NCBI RefSeq assembly: GCF_011634895.1
Contig: NZ_SIRR01000003.1
Span: 124,001 to 188,000, forward strand
From: Rheinheimera pleomorphica
GTDB taxonomy: Bacteria; Pseudomonadota; Gammaproteobacteria; Enterobacterales; Alteromonadaceae
Reading direction: 5' to 3'
Length of the DNA: 64,000 nucleotides
A model generated the notes under the pieces. The model searched no databases. It saw only the letters and a list, made by a program, of their open reading frames with translations, and was not told the origin of the DNA. Shown here in pieces: positions 53,243 to 62,293 of this stretch. The first letter of the stretch is position 1. Each line of letters begins with the position of its first letter. The position numbers were made by a program, and so were the translations under genes.

Positions 53243-54921
53243 CCCACCATCCTCTTCAATTCCAAAAGCTCCCGCACGATGCCACTTTGTATTTTTTCCA
53301 GCTCCGTATATTCCACATCGCCGACTTCAGCTTGAATCAAGCGATCTAAAATTACGCTGGGCGCATCATAATGCACCTCTTCAAATACATCTTCTTTGTA
53401 GCGACTTAACGACAAATCATAGTCATTCTTTTCATCTACTATTTCGCTGTATGGCACCATAAAACATTTGGCAGTGCGGTCGGTGTCTTTCTCAGTACTA
53501 CGAGTGTGATATTTGGCGATGATATCCTGTAGATCGCCCCAATCATCTTTTCCATCAGGTGTCTTCTGCTTGGTGCGTTTATCATCCAACGAATAGCCAT
53601 CGGCGGCCATTTCATAAAACCACACATGCTCGGTGGCTGGTTTATCGACCTTGTCTTTCGGCCCCCAAACTTTAGTAAATAGCAATATGGCAGTACTAAC
53701 CCCTGCATAGGGTTTAAAGACGCCGCTCGGCAGGGTGATCACTGCTTTTAGGTCGCAACGTTCTACCAGGATTTTGCGTAAATCCTTAAACGCTTTGCCT
53801 GAACCAAACAGCACGCCCTGCGGCACAATCACAGCGGCGGTGCCGCCTTTTTTCAATAGGCGATAAATGTTTTCAACAAACAGTAATTCTGTTTTGGTGG
53901 TGGCCAGTTGCAGGTTTTCGTTAATGTCGCCTTTATCGATGCTGCCGGTAAAGGGCGGGTTAGCCATAATGATGTTGTATTCGGCTTCCTGGTTGTAGCT
54001 TTTGCTTAGCGTATCTTTGTAATCAATATTGGGCTCATCGATACCGTGCATCATCAGGTTCATTAAACCTAAGCGCACCATGGTGCTGTCGATGTCGTAA
54101 CCCCATAGTGAGGCACTTAAAATAGCCTGTGCTTTGTCGGTAAGCGTTGCGGAAACTGAGGTGCGGATAAAACCGTCTTCATCCGGTTTAATGTCAGTGG
54201 TTCCAGCCTTTTTGGCTAATTCAGTCACAATATATTGATAGGCACCAAGCAAAAAGCCGCCCGAGCCACAGGCTGGGTCGGCAATTTTATGGCCCAACTG
54301 CGGTTGCACTAAATCTGCTACCAATTTGATGATATGGCGCGGGGTGCGGAACTGGCCGTTTTTACCGGCGGTGGCGATTTCTGAAAGTAAGTATTCATAG
54401 ACATCGCCCTGAATATCCTGAAAAGCCTGGCCTTTTTCTTGCGAGTCTTTCTCCATCACCTCAAAGATTTCGTCAATCGTCCCCATTGCTTCTACTAGCA
54501 AAGACTCTTTGGGAATGATGAACACTGCGTTACGCATATGATGCGTAAAGTTGGATTCTGCCCCATTTAAATCTTTTAGAAACGGAAAAACCTTATTTGC
54601 AACATGAGGCAATCGATCTGTTGCATTCATTCGCTTGAAAAAACTCCAACGCAGCTCTGATTTTGGTATTGGACGTTGTTCGCTTCCCGGCCGGTTTCGC
54701 TCTTCTGGTGGGATCCAATTACCCTCAAATTTTGATGTATATTTTTCTTCTGTCCATTCGGCATCAGCCTGACGTTTTAAATCCAGCTCGTCCAGCCGCT
54801 TCATAAATAACAGATAAGTGATCTGCTCAATAGCCGTAAGCGGGTTGCTAATACCACCGCTCCAAAATTTATTCCACAGCTGGTCAATCTTACTTTTTAA
54901 TTCAGGGTTGTTCTGTAACAT
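53239..54921 (-). CDS. hsdM: Type I restriction-modification methyltransferase HsdM
   Basis: A 560-residue N6-adenine methyltransferase. An HsdM N-terminal helical domain (about 1-160, with NPLTAIEQITYLLFMKRLDE) precedes the catalytic domain: GQFRTPRHIIKLV, AdoMet motif I ADPACGSGGFLLGAY at about residues 214-228, and catalytic motif IV NPPF at about 322 (IIMANPPFTGS). The C-terminal region contains VKAVITLPSGVF-like sequence (DLKAVITLPSGVFKPYAGVS). All motifs look intact. It follows hsdR by 13 bp and overlaps hsdS by 4 bp. HsdM2-HsdS methylates host sites; with HsdR the complex restricts foreign DNA. Confidence 0.95.
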   Translation of the reverse strand: MLQNNPELKSKIDQLWNKFWSGGISNPLTAIEQITYLLFMKRLDELDLKRQADAEWTEEKYTSKFEGNWIPPEERNRPGSEQRPIPKSELRWSFFKRMNATDRLPHVANKVFPFLKDLNGAESNFTHHMRNAVFIIPKESLLVEAMGTIDEIFEVMEKDSQEKGQAFQDIQGDVYEYLLSEIATAGKNGQFRTPRHIIKLVADLVQPQLGHKIADPACGSGGFLLGAYQYIVTELAKKAGTTDIKPDEDGFIRTSVSATLTDKAQAILSASLWGYDIDSTMVRLGLMNLMMHGIDEPNIDYKDTLSKSYNQEAEYNIIMANPPFTGSIDKGDINENLQLATTKTELLFVENIYRLLKKGGTAAVIVPQGVLFGSGKAFKDLRKILVERCDLKAVITLPSGVFKPYAGVSTAILLFTKVWGPKDKVDKPATEHVWFYEMAADGYSLDDKRTKQKTPDGKDDWGDLQDIIAKYHTRSTEKDTDRTAKCFMVPYSEIVDEKNDYDLSLSRYKEDVFEEVHYDAPSVILDRLIQAEVGDVEYTELEKIQSGIVRELLELKRMVG

Positions 54922-54934
54922 GGTTTTACCTAGG

Positions 54935-57733
54935 TTAGGCAGCCAGCGCTTGCGCCAGCTGTAAAATTTCGTTTATTTCTGTCGGGTTAAATACGCCACG
55001 AATGCCCTGTGGATGAAGCACAGTAAAAGGTGCGCTGATTAAATCTTTCTTTTCCAGCTTTTCACGCTCGATAATGAAGTTTTTCAGCAGGTTTAAAAAC
55101 TCCATCTGCCGGCTATTTAGCGTGGTATGGGCTCGGATGAATTGCTCAAAAGCTGCACTGACTTCATCGGGGAAGCTTTTTAACACCTCAATACCAAGAA
55201 TGTACCGCATAAACTGAATAAAGCGTGCTTTACGGTTTTTATACACCTGACGCAGCAGGTCCTCAGTAATATGTGGGTGTTCTTCGTGCAGCAATTCGGC
55301 TAACGCATTCGCCTCTTCTGCAGTGACCATTTCACCATTTTTTATCTTTTTAAGTACTGGGTTGTGTTCTGTCAGCTCGGCAATCAGGTTCTCAACCATC
55401 TCACGGTAACGTGTAACACTTACTGCTTCATTTTGCGGGCCAAACTCTACCCATTCCTTTTTATGCAGCTCGTCCACTAAATCAAGATGGGTTTGCTCTT
55501 GCCCGGTGTTTTGTTCCCGGAATTTCATTAATGGGCCGAGCTTATTGCTTAGCTCATCAAAACTGGCTTCGTCGGCGTTGCTCCAATATCTCGGAGTTTG
55601 TGCGGCGCGTATTAATTCTTGTTCGAGTTTTACAAAGGGCACGGACAATGGCAGCTCACTGATTTGTTCAACGATGCCTTCTTTCAGGATGTCGGCTTGC
55701 GCATTTTCTTCCCGCAAAGCTGCTAGTGAGTATTCCAGCACATCGCGTTCAAACCGCATGGCTTTAAAGTCAGCTTCAGACACAGTGCGGAACAACGGTT
55801 TAATTTCAGCGCGTAGAAACTCCAGCTTGTCATGGTTAAGGGTGAGCCAGAAGTTGTCATCTGCAAGGCGGGCAAGTGCGGCTGCAGCTTCTTTGATGAC
55901 TACCGAATTTTCTGGCAAGGCGGCAATTTGGGCGCGCAGCTTGGCCACTTCATTTGCAGCGATATCGACATGGCCGGTATCGTTAGCGGTTTCGATTTTA
56001 TCCAGCCGCAAGCCGACTAATTTAACCGGCAAGGGCAGTTGAGGTTTGAGCTCTTTGCCTTTGGGGTTAAGTTTGAAGTATTCAAAGTTATCCCAGCAGT
56101 CGAGAATCAAAAATACGTCTTTTTCTAAACACCAGGGTTTGGGTTTATTGGTTTCAAGTAATCGTGTACCGCGTCCCACCATCTGCCAGAATTTGGTGTA
56201 GGAATAAACCGGTTTGGCGAACACGAGGTTTACGATTTCGCGCACGTCGATGCCGGTATCGAGCATATCAACACTGATGGCAATGCGGGGCATGTCGTTA
56301 TTAGTGAACTGGTCGAGCAGACCGCCTTTGCCGTAAACGCGCGGATCGTCAGACACCAGTACTTTTGCCAGTTCACCGTGGTACTGCGGGTAGAGCTTGT
56401 CAAAAATCTCTTCAATACGGCGCGCATGGGCTTTGGTAGCACAAAAGAAAATAGTTTTGCCGGGCAGCACACCGTTGCCATCCTTTATGGCTTCTTCCAT
56501 AAATTCGCGCACGATCAGGGTATTGGTGCCCTTATTGACCACTTGCTTTTCCAGCTGAGTACCCTCGAAGTTGATATCTTCAACTTCCTTGCCTTGCAAT
56601 ATCAGATTTTTCTGGTCTTCCAGCGAAATAGTGCGCTTGCTGATGCCCTCCATCTGGAACTTGGTCTGAATTTTCATTACCTGAAAATTACAGAGGTAAG
56701 GCGGTTTGTTGTTTACCGCTTCTTCGTAGGTGTAAGCGAAGGTTGGAATACCATCTTCACAGTGAAACAGCTCGAAGGTGTTATGATCGATGATATCCGT
56801 GGGTGTTGCTGTTAAACCCAAAGTGATGGTTTTGAAATAAGCGAGCACTTCACCAAAGGTGTTGTAGATGGAACGGTGGCTTTCATCGATCACGATAAAA
56901 TCAAAAAAATGCGGTGAAAGGTGCTGAGTATCGTCACGAATAATATTTAGCATGGTTGGGTAGGTAGCGACATAGATCCGCCTGTCTTTAGCAATCAGCT
57001 TCTCACCCACATTTGGCCAACGAGGCTCATTCGGCAGGTGCTCTTTAAATGCCGCCAAAGCTTGTTCGCGCAGTGCTATACGATCTACCAGAAACAACAC
57101 TTTTTCTGCATGGCCAGCGCGCATTAGCGCATCGGTAAGGGCGATACAGGTGCGGGTTTTGCCGGTACCGGTGGCCATAACCAATAAGAATTCGCGTTTC
57201 TTTTGCTCAATGCCGTCTAGTACTGAACGAATAGCGCGGATTTGGTAATCACGCCCGGCAATTTCGGTGTTGATAAGCTCCTGCGTGAGAGGTTTACGAT
57301 TACGGCGGATGTAAGCAAAACGCTCTAAATCATCTCGCGTAGGAAAACCAACGACCTTACGCGGCGGTGCATTTTCAAGATCCCAGAAATAAAGCTGGTG
57401 GCCATTGGTGTAGAAGCAAAACGGCAATTCACCGCCAATCTGCTTTTGAATGTTGTAACAATATTGCTTGGCTTGCTCCCGACCAAGGGCGGCATCTTTG
57501 CTGGTTCGTTTGGCTTCTACTACGGCTAGCGGCTTGCCGTCTTTGCCTAATAAAACATAGTCACTAAATTGGTGGCCTTCGTAGAGTGTTCTTGCTTCAG
57601 TCACGCCGTCTGGTAATGCCGTAATGATATCGAACTCTTCAACAACTTGGGTTGGATCTTTGAGGTTCCAACCTGCCAAGGTGAGTTGCTGGTTAATAAG
57701 TTCTGACCGGGTTTGTGCTTCGGTTTTACTCAT
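54935..57733 (-). CDS. hsdR: Type I restriction endonuclease subunit HsdR
   Basis: A 932-residue translocase-nuclease, the first gene of the island's restriction operon. The PD-(D/E)xK nuclease lies at the N-terminus: Asp58 in FSDYVLLGKDG and Glu73-x-Lys75 in AVVEAKRTSKD, with the distal Gln-x3-Tyr-like QAKQYC at about 87-92. The SF2 motor follows: Walker A ATGTGKT at 187-193, DESH at 283-286, LGLTATPTD, and motif VI around QMVGRGTRL. The C-terminal quarter resembles the EcoEI-type R C-terminal domain. A 147-bp gap to yicC holds the promoter. All motifs are intact, so restriction should be active. Confidence 0.95.
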   Translation of the reverse strand: MSKTEAQTRSELINQQLTLAGWNLKDPTQVVEEFDIITALPDGVTEARTLYEGHQFSDYVLLGKDGKPLAVVEAKRTSKDAALGREQAKQYCYNIQKQIGGELPFCFYTNGHQLYFWDLENAPPRKVVGFPTRDDLERFAYIRRNRKPLTQELINTEIAGRDYQIRAIRSVLDGIEQKKREFLLVMATGTGKTRTCIALTDALMRAGHAEKVLFLVDRIALREQALAAFKEHLPNEPRWPNVGEKLIAKDRRIYVATYPTMLNIIRDDTQHLSPHFFDFIVIDESHRSIYNTFGEVLAYFKTITLGLTATPTDIIDHNTFELFHCEDGIPTFAYTYEEAVNNKPPYLCNFQVMKIQTKFQMEGISKRTISLEDQKNLILQGKEVEDINFEGTQLEKQVVNKGTNTLIVREFMEEAIKDGNGVLPGKTIFFCATKAHARRIEEIFDKLYPQYHGELAKVLVSDDPRVYGKGGLLDQFTNNDMPRIAISVDMLDTGIDVREIVNLVFAKPVYSYTKFWQMVGRGTRLLETNKPKPWCLEKDVFLILDCWDNFEYFKLNPKGKELKPQLPLPVKLVGLRLDKIETANDTGHVDIAANEVAKLRAQIAALPENSVVIKEAAAALARLADDNFWLTLNHDKLEFLRAEIKPLFRTVSEADFKAMRFERDVLEYSLAALREENAQADILKEGIVEQISELPLSVPFVKLEQELIRAAQTPRYWSNADEASFDELSNKLGPLMKFREQNTGQEQTHLDLVDELHKKEWVEFGPQNEAVSVTRYREMVENLIAELTEHNPVLKKIKNGEMVTAEEANALAELLHEEHPHITEDLLRQVYKNRKARFIQFMRYILGIEVLKSFPDEVSAAFEQFIRAHTTLNSRQMEFLNLLKNFIIEREKLEKKDLISAPFTVLHPQGIRGVFNPTEINEILQLAQALAA

Positions 57734-57880
57734 AGCCTAGTGACGTCCTTGTTCGATACCTTGAATCATCAATCGCTCTGCCTGCGCTTAACAACTTATC
57801 TACTTTGCTGAGTTGAAAACTCAAGTGACTGTCAACATACATGCAGGTATTCAAGTAAGCAATAGACTGTTATTTATCAG
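57734..57880 (-). promoter_or_regulatory. Upstream region of the hsdR operon
   Basis: An A/T-rich 147-bp gap at the edge of the island. Minus-strand TTGACA at about 57826-57831 is a perfect -35 hexamer but no -10 box stands at the usual spacing. A GAGTT-GAA-AACTC inverted repeat lies close by. Promoter assignment is tentative. Confidence 0.35.
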
Positions 57881-58741
57881 TTATTCCACGTTCTGAATTT
57901 GCTCTCGCATCTGCTCGATTAACACCTTAAGCTCTACCGCGGCATTGGTGATCTCTGTGCTGATGGCTTTGGATGACAGCGTATTCGCTTCGCGGTTAAA
58001 TTCCTGCATCATAAAATCAAGACGGCGGCCGCAGGCGCCACCTTTTTTCAGCGTGTGGCGGGTTTCTTTAATGTGGGCGTCAAGGCGGTCGAGCTCTTCC
58101 GCTACGTCGGATTTTGACGCTAAAAACGCCATTTCCTGCTCTAACCGGCTTTGGTCTAAATCGGTTTTAATTTCATTTAAGCGGTTGACGATACGGTCGC
58201 GTTGCCACTGCATGGCTTGTGGCAGATGACTGCGCACAAAAGCGACTTGCTCACCGATGGCGGTTAAGCGCTGCTGGATCATCTGCTCGATGGCTTCACC
58301 TTCCCGACCTCGGCCGGCTAAAAAGTCTTGCAACGCCGCATCAAAACCGGCCAGCAGTTCAGCTTGCAGCGCATCTACATCTTCGCTTGGTGTTTCCATT
58401 ACGCCGGGCCAGCGCAAAATGTCGGCAATGTTTAACTGGGCTTGCGGCGCTTTTTGCAGTAACTGCTGGGCTTTTTGCAGCAATTGCTCAGCGAATACTT
58501 CGTTTAATGTCAGTTCACCAGCCGCTTGATTAGCCTGATAACGCAGGTTTACTTCAATCTTACCGCGCTGCAGGCTGTTACGGAGTTTGTCGCGCAGCAG
58601 GCTTTCTAAACCACGAAACTGCTCGGGCAGGCGAAAGTAGGACTCCAGGTAACGCTGGTTTACCGAGCGGATCTCCCACTGGGCGGTGCCCCAGCTGGCT
58701 TTGGTTTCGTGACGGGCGAAGGCGGTCATGCTGTGGATCAT
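57881..58741 (-). CDS. yicC: YicC-family endoribonuclease
   Basis: A 286-residue YicC/YloC protein. The start is ATG 58739-58741 (MIHSMTAFARHETKASWGT), matching the family N-terminus; the open frame continues to 58831 without conserved sequence. Typical stretches are WEIRSVNQRYLESYFRLPEQFRGLE (one block in the family), RGKIEVNLRY, EMAFLASKSDVAEELDRLDAH and the C-terminal GGACGRRLDFMMQEFNREANTLSSK. YicC cleaves certain small and messenger RNAs in Escherichia coli. It is divergent from rph, the conserved yicC/rph-pyrE arrangement, with 143 bp between starts. The defence island was inserted just downstream of it. Confidence 0.95.
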   Translation of the reverse strand: MIHSMTAFARHETKASWGTAQWEIRSVNQRYLESYFRLPEQFRGLESLLRDKLRNSLQRGKIEVNLRYQANQAAGELTLNEVFAEQLLQKAQQLLQKAPQAQLNIADILRWPGVMETPSEDVDALQAELLAGFDAALQDFLAGRGREGEAIEQMIQQRLTAIGEQVAFVRSHLPQAMQWQRDRIVNRLNEIKTDLDQSRLEQEMAFLASKSDVAEELDRLDAHIKETRHTLKKGGACGRRLDFMMQEFNREANTLSSKAISTEITNAAVELKVLIEQMREQIQNVE

Positions 58742-58884
58742 ATATGGCTCTCTGGCGACAAATAAACACCGAGTATACCGCAGGATTGGCGAATTTGGCG
58801 AATTGCTCGCAGTCTGGCCGCCTACGTGCATTTAGAAATTCATAGCGTATAATGTCGGACATTGTTAATTTCAGGAGTGCAGCT

Positions 58885-59598
58885 ATGCGTCCAAGTGGCA
58901 GAACCGCCAGCCAGATCCGTCCCCTTACTTTTACCCGTCAATTTACTGCCCATGCTGAAGGCTCAGTGCTGGTGGAATTTGGTAACACCAAAGTAATTTG
59001 TACCGCCAGCGTAATTGAAGGTGTGCCGCGCTTTATGAAAGGCCAGGGCAAAGGCTGGGTTACCGCCGAGTACGGCATGTTGCCACGCGCTACCCATACC
59101 CGTAATGACCGCGAAGCGGCACGCGGTAAGCAAGGTGGCCGCACTATGGAAATTCAGCGCCTGATTGGCCGCGCACTGCGCACCGCAGTAGATTTAAAAC
59201 TGCTGGGTGAAAATACCATTACCATCGACTGTGACGTAATACAGGCCGATGGCGGCACCCGCACGGCCTCTATTACCGGTGCTTGTGTCGCTTTAGTGGA
59301 TGCGCTTAACCATATGCGCGCTAAAGGCATGATTAAAACCAACCCGCTGAATTTTATGGTGGCGGCGGTATCGGTGGGGATCTATAAAGGCACAGCCGTG
59401 GCCGATTTGGATTACGCCGAAGACTCAAACGCTGAAACCGATATGAATATCGTGATGACCGAAACCGGCAAAGTGATTGAAATTCAGGGCACGGCCGAAG
59501 AAGCGCCATTTAGCTTTGAAGAAATGCAGCAGATGATGGATTTAGGCAAGCATGCCATCCGCGAAATTATCGACGAGCAAAAGCGCGTATTAGCTTAA
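58885..59598 (+). CDS. rph: Ribonuclease PH
   Basis: A 237-residue phosphorolytic 3'-5' exoribonuclease that trims tRNA 3' ends and degrades structured RNA. It starts at ATG 58885 ([20 protein letters not shown]) with AGGAG 7 nt upstream; the frame runs further upstream without family sequence. GEGMLPRAT-like [20 protein letters not shown], the phosphate-site [15 protein letters not shown] and [18 protein letters not shown] are diagnostic. The full length argues that, unlike the frameshifted rph of Escherichia coli K-12, it is intact. It is followed by pyrE after 34 bp, so the two are co-transcribed. Confidence 0.97.
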   Translation: MRPSGRTASQIRPLTFTRQFTAHAEGSVLVEFGNTKVICTASVIEGVPRFMKGQGKGWVTAEYGMLPRATHTRNDREAARGKQGGRTMEIQRLIGRALRTAVDLKLLGENTITIDCDVIQADGGTRTASITGACVALVDALNHMRAKGMIKTNPLNFMVAAVSVGIYKGTAVADLDYAEDSNAETDMNIVMTETGKVIEIQGTAEEAPFSFEEMQQMMDLGKHAIREIIDEQKRVLA

Positions 59599-59632
59599 GG
59601 CTGCTTTAAGGTTAAAAGGTAAAGATCAGGCT

Positions 59633-60280
59633 ATGAAACAATTTCAAATTGATTTTATTGAGTTTGCGCTGTCGCGTCAGGTACTGAAGTTTGGCAGTTT
59701 TACGCTGAAATCCGGCCGTACCAGCCCATACTTTTTTAATGCCGGTTTGTTTAACACCGGCGGCGATTTAGCCAAGTTAGGCCGTTTTTATGCTGCAGCG
59801 TTGCAAGACAGTGGCCTTGAGTTTGATGTGCTGTTTGGCCCGGCGTATAAGGGTATTCCTATTGCTACTACAACAGCGGTAGCCTTGGCGGATCATTATA
59901 ACCGTGACGTGCCGTACTGTTTTAACCGTAAAGAAGCGAAGACCCATGGCGAGGGTGGTAATTTAGTCGGCTCGCCGCTTAAGGGCCGTATTATGCTGGT
60001 GGACGATGTGATTACCGCCGGTACGGCTATTCGCGAATCGATGCAGTTAATTCAGGCGCAGGGCGCAGAGCTTACCGGTGTGTTAATTGCGCTGGATAGG
60101 CAAGAGCGTGGCCAGGGCGAGCTGTCGGCTATTCAGGAAGTGGAGCGTGATTTTAATACTAAAGTTATCTCTATTATCAGCCTGCCGGATTTAATCAGCT
60201 ATTTAGCCGATAAGCCGCAGATGGCGCAGCATCTGGAAGCCGTGAAAGCATACCGGGCGCAGTATGGGGTTAATGCTTAA
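59633..60280 (+). CDS. pyrE: Orotate phosphoribosyltransferase
   Basis: A 215-residue enzyme that joins orotate and PRPP to form OMP in pyrimidine synthesis. Motifs: [21 protein letters not shown], the region [45 protein letters not shown] with the mobile catalytic loop, and the PRPP-binding motif [17 protein letters not shown]. The length is normal. It lies 34 bp after rph; the 184-bp gap to dgkA holds a structured repeat of family A that may serve as the operon's end. Confidence 0.97.
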   Translation: MKQFQIDFIEFALSRQVLKFGSFTLKSGRTSPYFFNAGLFNTGGDLAKLGRFYAAALQDSGLEFDVLFGPAYKGIPIATTTAVALADHYNRDVPYCFNRKEAKTHGEGGNLVGSPLKGRIMLVDDVITAGTAIRESMQLIQAQGAELTGVLIALDRQERGQGELSAIQEVERDFNTKVISIISLPDLISYLADKPQMAQHLEAVKAYRAQYGVNA

Positions 60281-60302
60281 AGAAAATCGGGCTTTAGAGT
60301 AG

Positions 60303-60415
60303 GGTACAGTGTCAGGAAATGCTTTCTGCACCGGCTTCAAGGATCACATCCCTGTGCCCTCTCAGCCTGCGCGGCATCCATGCCGCTGTTCCGAAAGCAC
60401 ACCTGACCCTGTACC
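60303..60415 (+). repeat. Structured repeat, family A, copy 1 (pyrE-dgkA gap)
   Basis: Arms GGTACAGTGTCAGG (60303-60316) and CCTGACCCTGTACC (60402-60415) are complementary at 13 of 14 positions, extended inward by TGCTTTC with GAAAGCA. Between them lies the constant core of the family, including CTTCAAGGATCACATCCC, TGTGCCCTCTC and the perfect hairpin GCGGCAT-CC-ATGCCGC. It has no coding potential. Confidence 0.85.
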
Positions 60416-60464
60416 TGATGCTTCGGCGTTAGCCTGATAAAAACAGCCACTTAGGAAAGCAAAG

Positions 60465-60836
60465 ATGCTAAAGCCAAACGGTGTCGGTTTAGGCCGAATT
60501 ATCAAAGCAGCAAAGTGCTCAATGCAGGGCTTTGCTGCCAGTTGGAAGCATGAATCGGCCTTTCGCCAGGAAACGACTTTAGCCGTTATCTCGGTGCCGC
60601 TCGCGGCCTGGCTGGCGACTTCGGTTAGCCAGTTTGCGCTGTTGGTTGGCGTATGGTGCTTAGTGCTGGTGGTCGAGCTGTTAAATTCGGCGATTGAATC
60701 ATTGACTGACCGGGTTGGCCTGGAGCGACATGAATTGTCGGGCCGTGCCAAAGATATGGGCTCGGCAGCGGTGTTTGTTAGCTTAGTGATAGTAGCGCTG
60801 GTGTGGGGTGCTGCACTTTATGAGCGCTTCGTTTAG
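60465..60836 (+). CDS. dgkA: Diacylglycerol kinase (DgkA, integral membrane)
   Basis: A 123-residue prokaryotic diacylglycerol kinase that recycles diacylglycerol to phosphatidic acid. After a cytosolic N-terminus (GVGLGRIIKAAKCSMQGFAASWKHESAFRQE) there are three membrane helices; the active-site helix has the conserved VVELLNSAIESLTDRVG with catalytic and metal-binding glutamates, followed by HELSGRAKDMGSAAVFVSL. The length is normal. It lies between two family A repeats, so it probably has its own transcript. The rightmost helix ends VIVALVWGAALYERFV. Confidence 0.95.
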   Translation: MLKPNGVGLGRIIKAAKCSMQGFAASWKHESAFRQETTLAVISVPLAAWLATSVSQFALLVGVWCLVLVVELLNSAIESLTDRVGLERHELSGRAKDMGSAAVFVSLVIVALVWGAALYERFV

Positions 60837-60909
60837 CTTTTTACTGACCAACCAATCCTTGCAATGTTAATTAAGGAAGGGATTAGGTGTGCTTTGCTGA
60901 CTTGCCGTA

Positions 60910-61024
60910 ATGCCGTGTGACTGGAAATGCTTTCTTCGCCGGCTTCAAGGATCACATCCCTGTGCCCTCTCAGCCTGCGCGGCATCCATGCCGCTGCTAC
61001 GAAAGCACACCAGTCACACTGCAT
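60910..61024 (+). repeat. Structured repeat, family A, copy 2 (dgkA-slmA gap)
   Basis: Arms ATGCCGTGTGACTGG (60910-60924) and CCAGTCACACTGCAT (61010-61024) pair at 14 of 15 positions, extended by TGCTTTC/GAAAGCA. The core is almost identical to copy 1 (60303-60415), while the outer arm sequence is different: the pairing is kept though the bases have changed. It lies between the converging dgkA and slmA genes. Confidence 0.85.
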
Positions 61025-61036
61025 GAGCGTTAGGCG

Positions 61037-61627
61037 TTAGCTAAACAAAGCAGATTGCAATTGTACCCACTGATTGGCCCAGTGCTGGGTTGGCAGCCGG
61101 CTAAAACCGGAGCGAACAAACTGGCTGAGTTTACCCTCTACCGTGGCCAGCAGCAGATTAGCCAGCTCGCCTTCGTCGATACTAAAACCTTTACCCTCAC
61201 GCAGCTTGCGCTCACGCAGGCATTGCTTTAACTGGGTTTCCAGCTTTTCAAATAACTGGGCAACCCGTTCTTGCAGCCGTTCCTGCTCGCCTTGCAATGC
61301 ATCACCGGTAAGAATGCGGCAAATACCCGGGTTGCGCTCAGCAAACACCAGTATCAGCTGTAAAATAAGCTCAGTGCGGCTGGCGGTGTCTTTATGTTCG
61401 TCCAGAATAACGTTAATGCGCGATAACAGCGTATCTTCAATAAACTCAATTAAGCCTTCAAACATGCGCGCCTTGCTGGGGAAGTGGCGGTAAAGTGCGG
61501 CTTCGGATACGCCGACTTTTTCTGCCAGTGCGGCCGTGGTAATGCGCTGGCCGTTATTGCTTTGCAGCATGGCAGCTAAGGCTTGCAGGATATCTTCTTT
61601 ACGATTGGTGCGACGTGGTGCCGGCAT
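61037..61627 (-). CDS. slmA: Nucleoid occlusion factor SlmA
   Basis: A 196-residue TetR-like DNA-binding protein that, when bound to its chromosomal sites, blocks FtsZ assembly over the nucleoid. [14 protein letters not shown] and the helix-turn-helix [37 protein letters not shown] (core shown, residues about 29-65) are diagnostic for Slm[13 protein letters not shown] is in the C-terminal FtsZ-interacting part. The length is normal. It is downstream of dut on the minus strand, separated by a family A repeat, and converges on dgkA. Confidence 0.96.
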   Translation of the reverse strand: MPAPRRTNRKEDILQALAAMLQSNNGQRITTAALAEKVGVSEAALYRHFPSKARMFEGLIEFIEDTLLSRINVILDEHKDTASRTELILQLILVFAERNPGICRILTGDALQGEQERLQERVAQLFEKLETQLKQCLRERKLREGKGFSIDEGELANLLLATVEGKLSQFVRSGFSRLPTQHWANQWVQLQSALFS

Positions 61628-61676
61628 TGCGTGTCCTGTAAAAAATATAACTTAGAGTCTGGTGCAGGTGCCTGCA

Positions 61677-61771
61677 GCCGGAAATACTTATTTCGCCGCC
61701 TTCAAGGATCACATCCCTGTGCCCTCTCAGGCTCCGCGGCATCCATGCCGCTGCTGCATAAGTACACCGGC
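61677..61771 (+). repeat. Structured repeat, family A, copy 3 (slmA-dut gap)
   Basis: Arms GCCGG (61677-61681) and CCGGC (61767-61771), extended by TACTTAT with ATAAGTA. In copies 1 and 2 that inner stem is TGCTTTC/GAAAGCA, so both sides changed together. The core (CTTCAAGGATCACATCCC, TGTGCCCTCTC, GCGGCAT-CC-ATGCCGC) is the same. The asymmetric bases beside the stem (GGAAAT left, ACACC right) are kept in all three copies. Confidence 0.85.
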
Positions 61772-61805
61772 CTTCGGCGCCAGGTAAAACTGTACTTTAT
61801 ACCAA

Positions 61806-62264
61806 TCAAGCTTTGCCGGAATGGCCAAAGCCGCCTTCGCCGCGCGCTGTTTGCTCAAAGCTGTCAACGATAGTAAATTCAGCCTGCACCACCGGCATAA
61901 ACACCAGTTGTGCAATGCGATCACCCGGTTCGATGGTAAAGCTGTCATTGCCGCGGTTCCACATCGATACCATTAGCGGGCCCTGGTAATCCGAGTCAAT
62001 TAAGCCAACCAGATTGCCCAACACTATGCCGTGCTTATGGCCCAGGCCAGAGCGGGGCAGGATAGTTGCGCATAAATTGGCATCGCCGATAAAAATGGAT
62101 AAACCGGTTGGAATTAACACCGTCTCGCCCGGTGCCAGGTTTAGCGTGCTATCTAAGCAGGCGCGCAGGTCTAAACCGGCAGAGCCCGGTGTGGCATAAG
62201 CCGGCAGCGGGAAGTCAGTGCCAATACGCGGGTCGAGAATTTTTAAATCAATGGCTTTTTTCAT
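61806..62264 (-). CDS. dut: Deoxyuridine 5'-triphosphate nucleotidohydrolase
   Basis: A 152-residue dUTPase that turns dUTP into dUMP, keeping uracil out of DNA and feeding thymidylate synthesis. The five trimeric-dUTPase motifs are present: [11 protein letters not shown] (1), [28 protein letters not shown] with motifs 2 and 3 (shown as [10 protein letters not shown] and GLIDSDYQG), [14 protein letters not shown] (4) and the C-terminal [13 protein letters not shown]-like [13 protein letters not shown] (5). The length is normal. It starts 29 bp after the coaBC stop and is co-transcribed with it. Confidence 0.98.
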   Translation of the reverse strand: MKKAIDLKILDPRIGTDFPLPAYATPGSAGLDLRACLDSTLNLAPGETVLIPTGLSIFIGDANLCATILPRSGLGHKHGIVLGNLVGLIDSDYQGPLMVSMWNRGNDSFTIEPGDRIAQLVFMPVVQAEFTIVDSFEQTARGEGGFGHSGKA

Positions 62265-62293
62265 TTACGGCTTAACTCTTTTATTAACGGTAA

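Noticed and set aside
60303-61771. Integron attC sites, suggested by self-complementary variable arms and GTTAGGC-like bases next to copy 2.
   Set aside because: The left-hand partner core (GCCTAAC-type) is missing, the inner core is conserved in sequence rather than variable, and there is no integrase.
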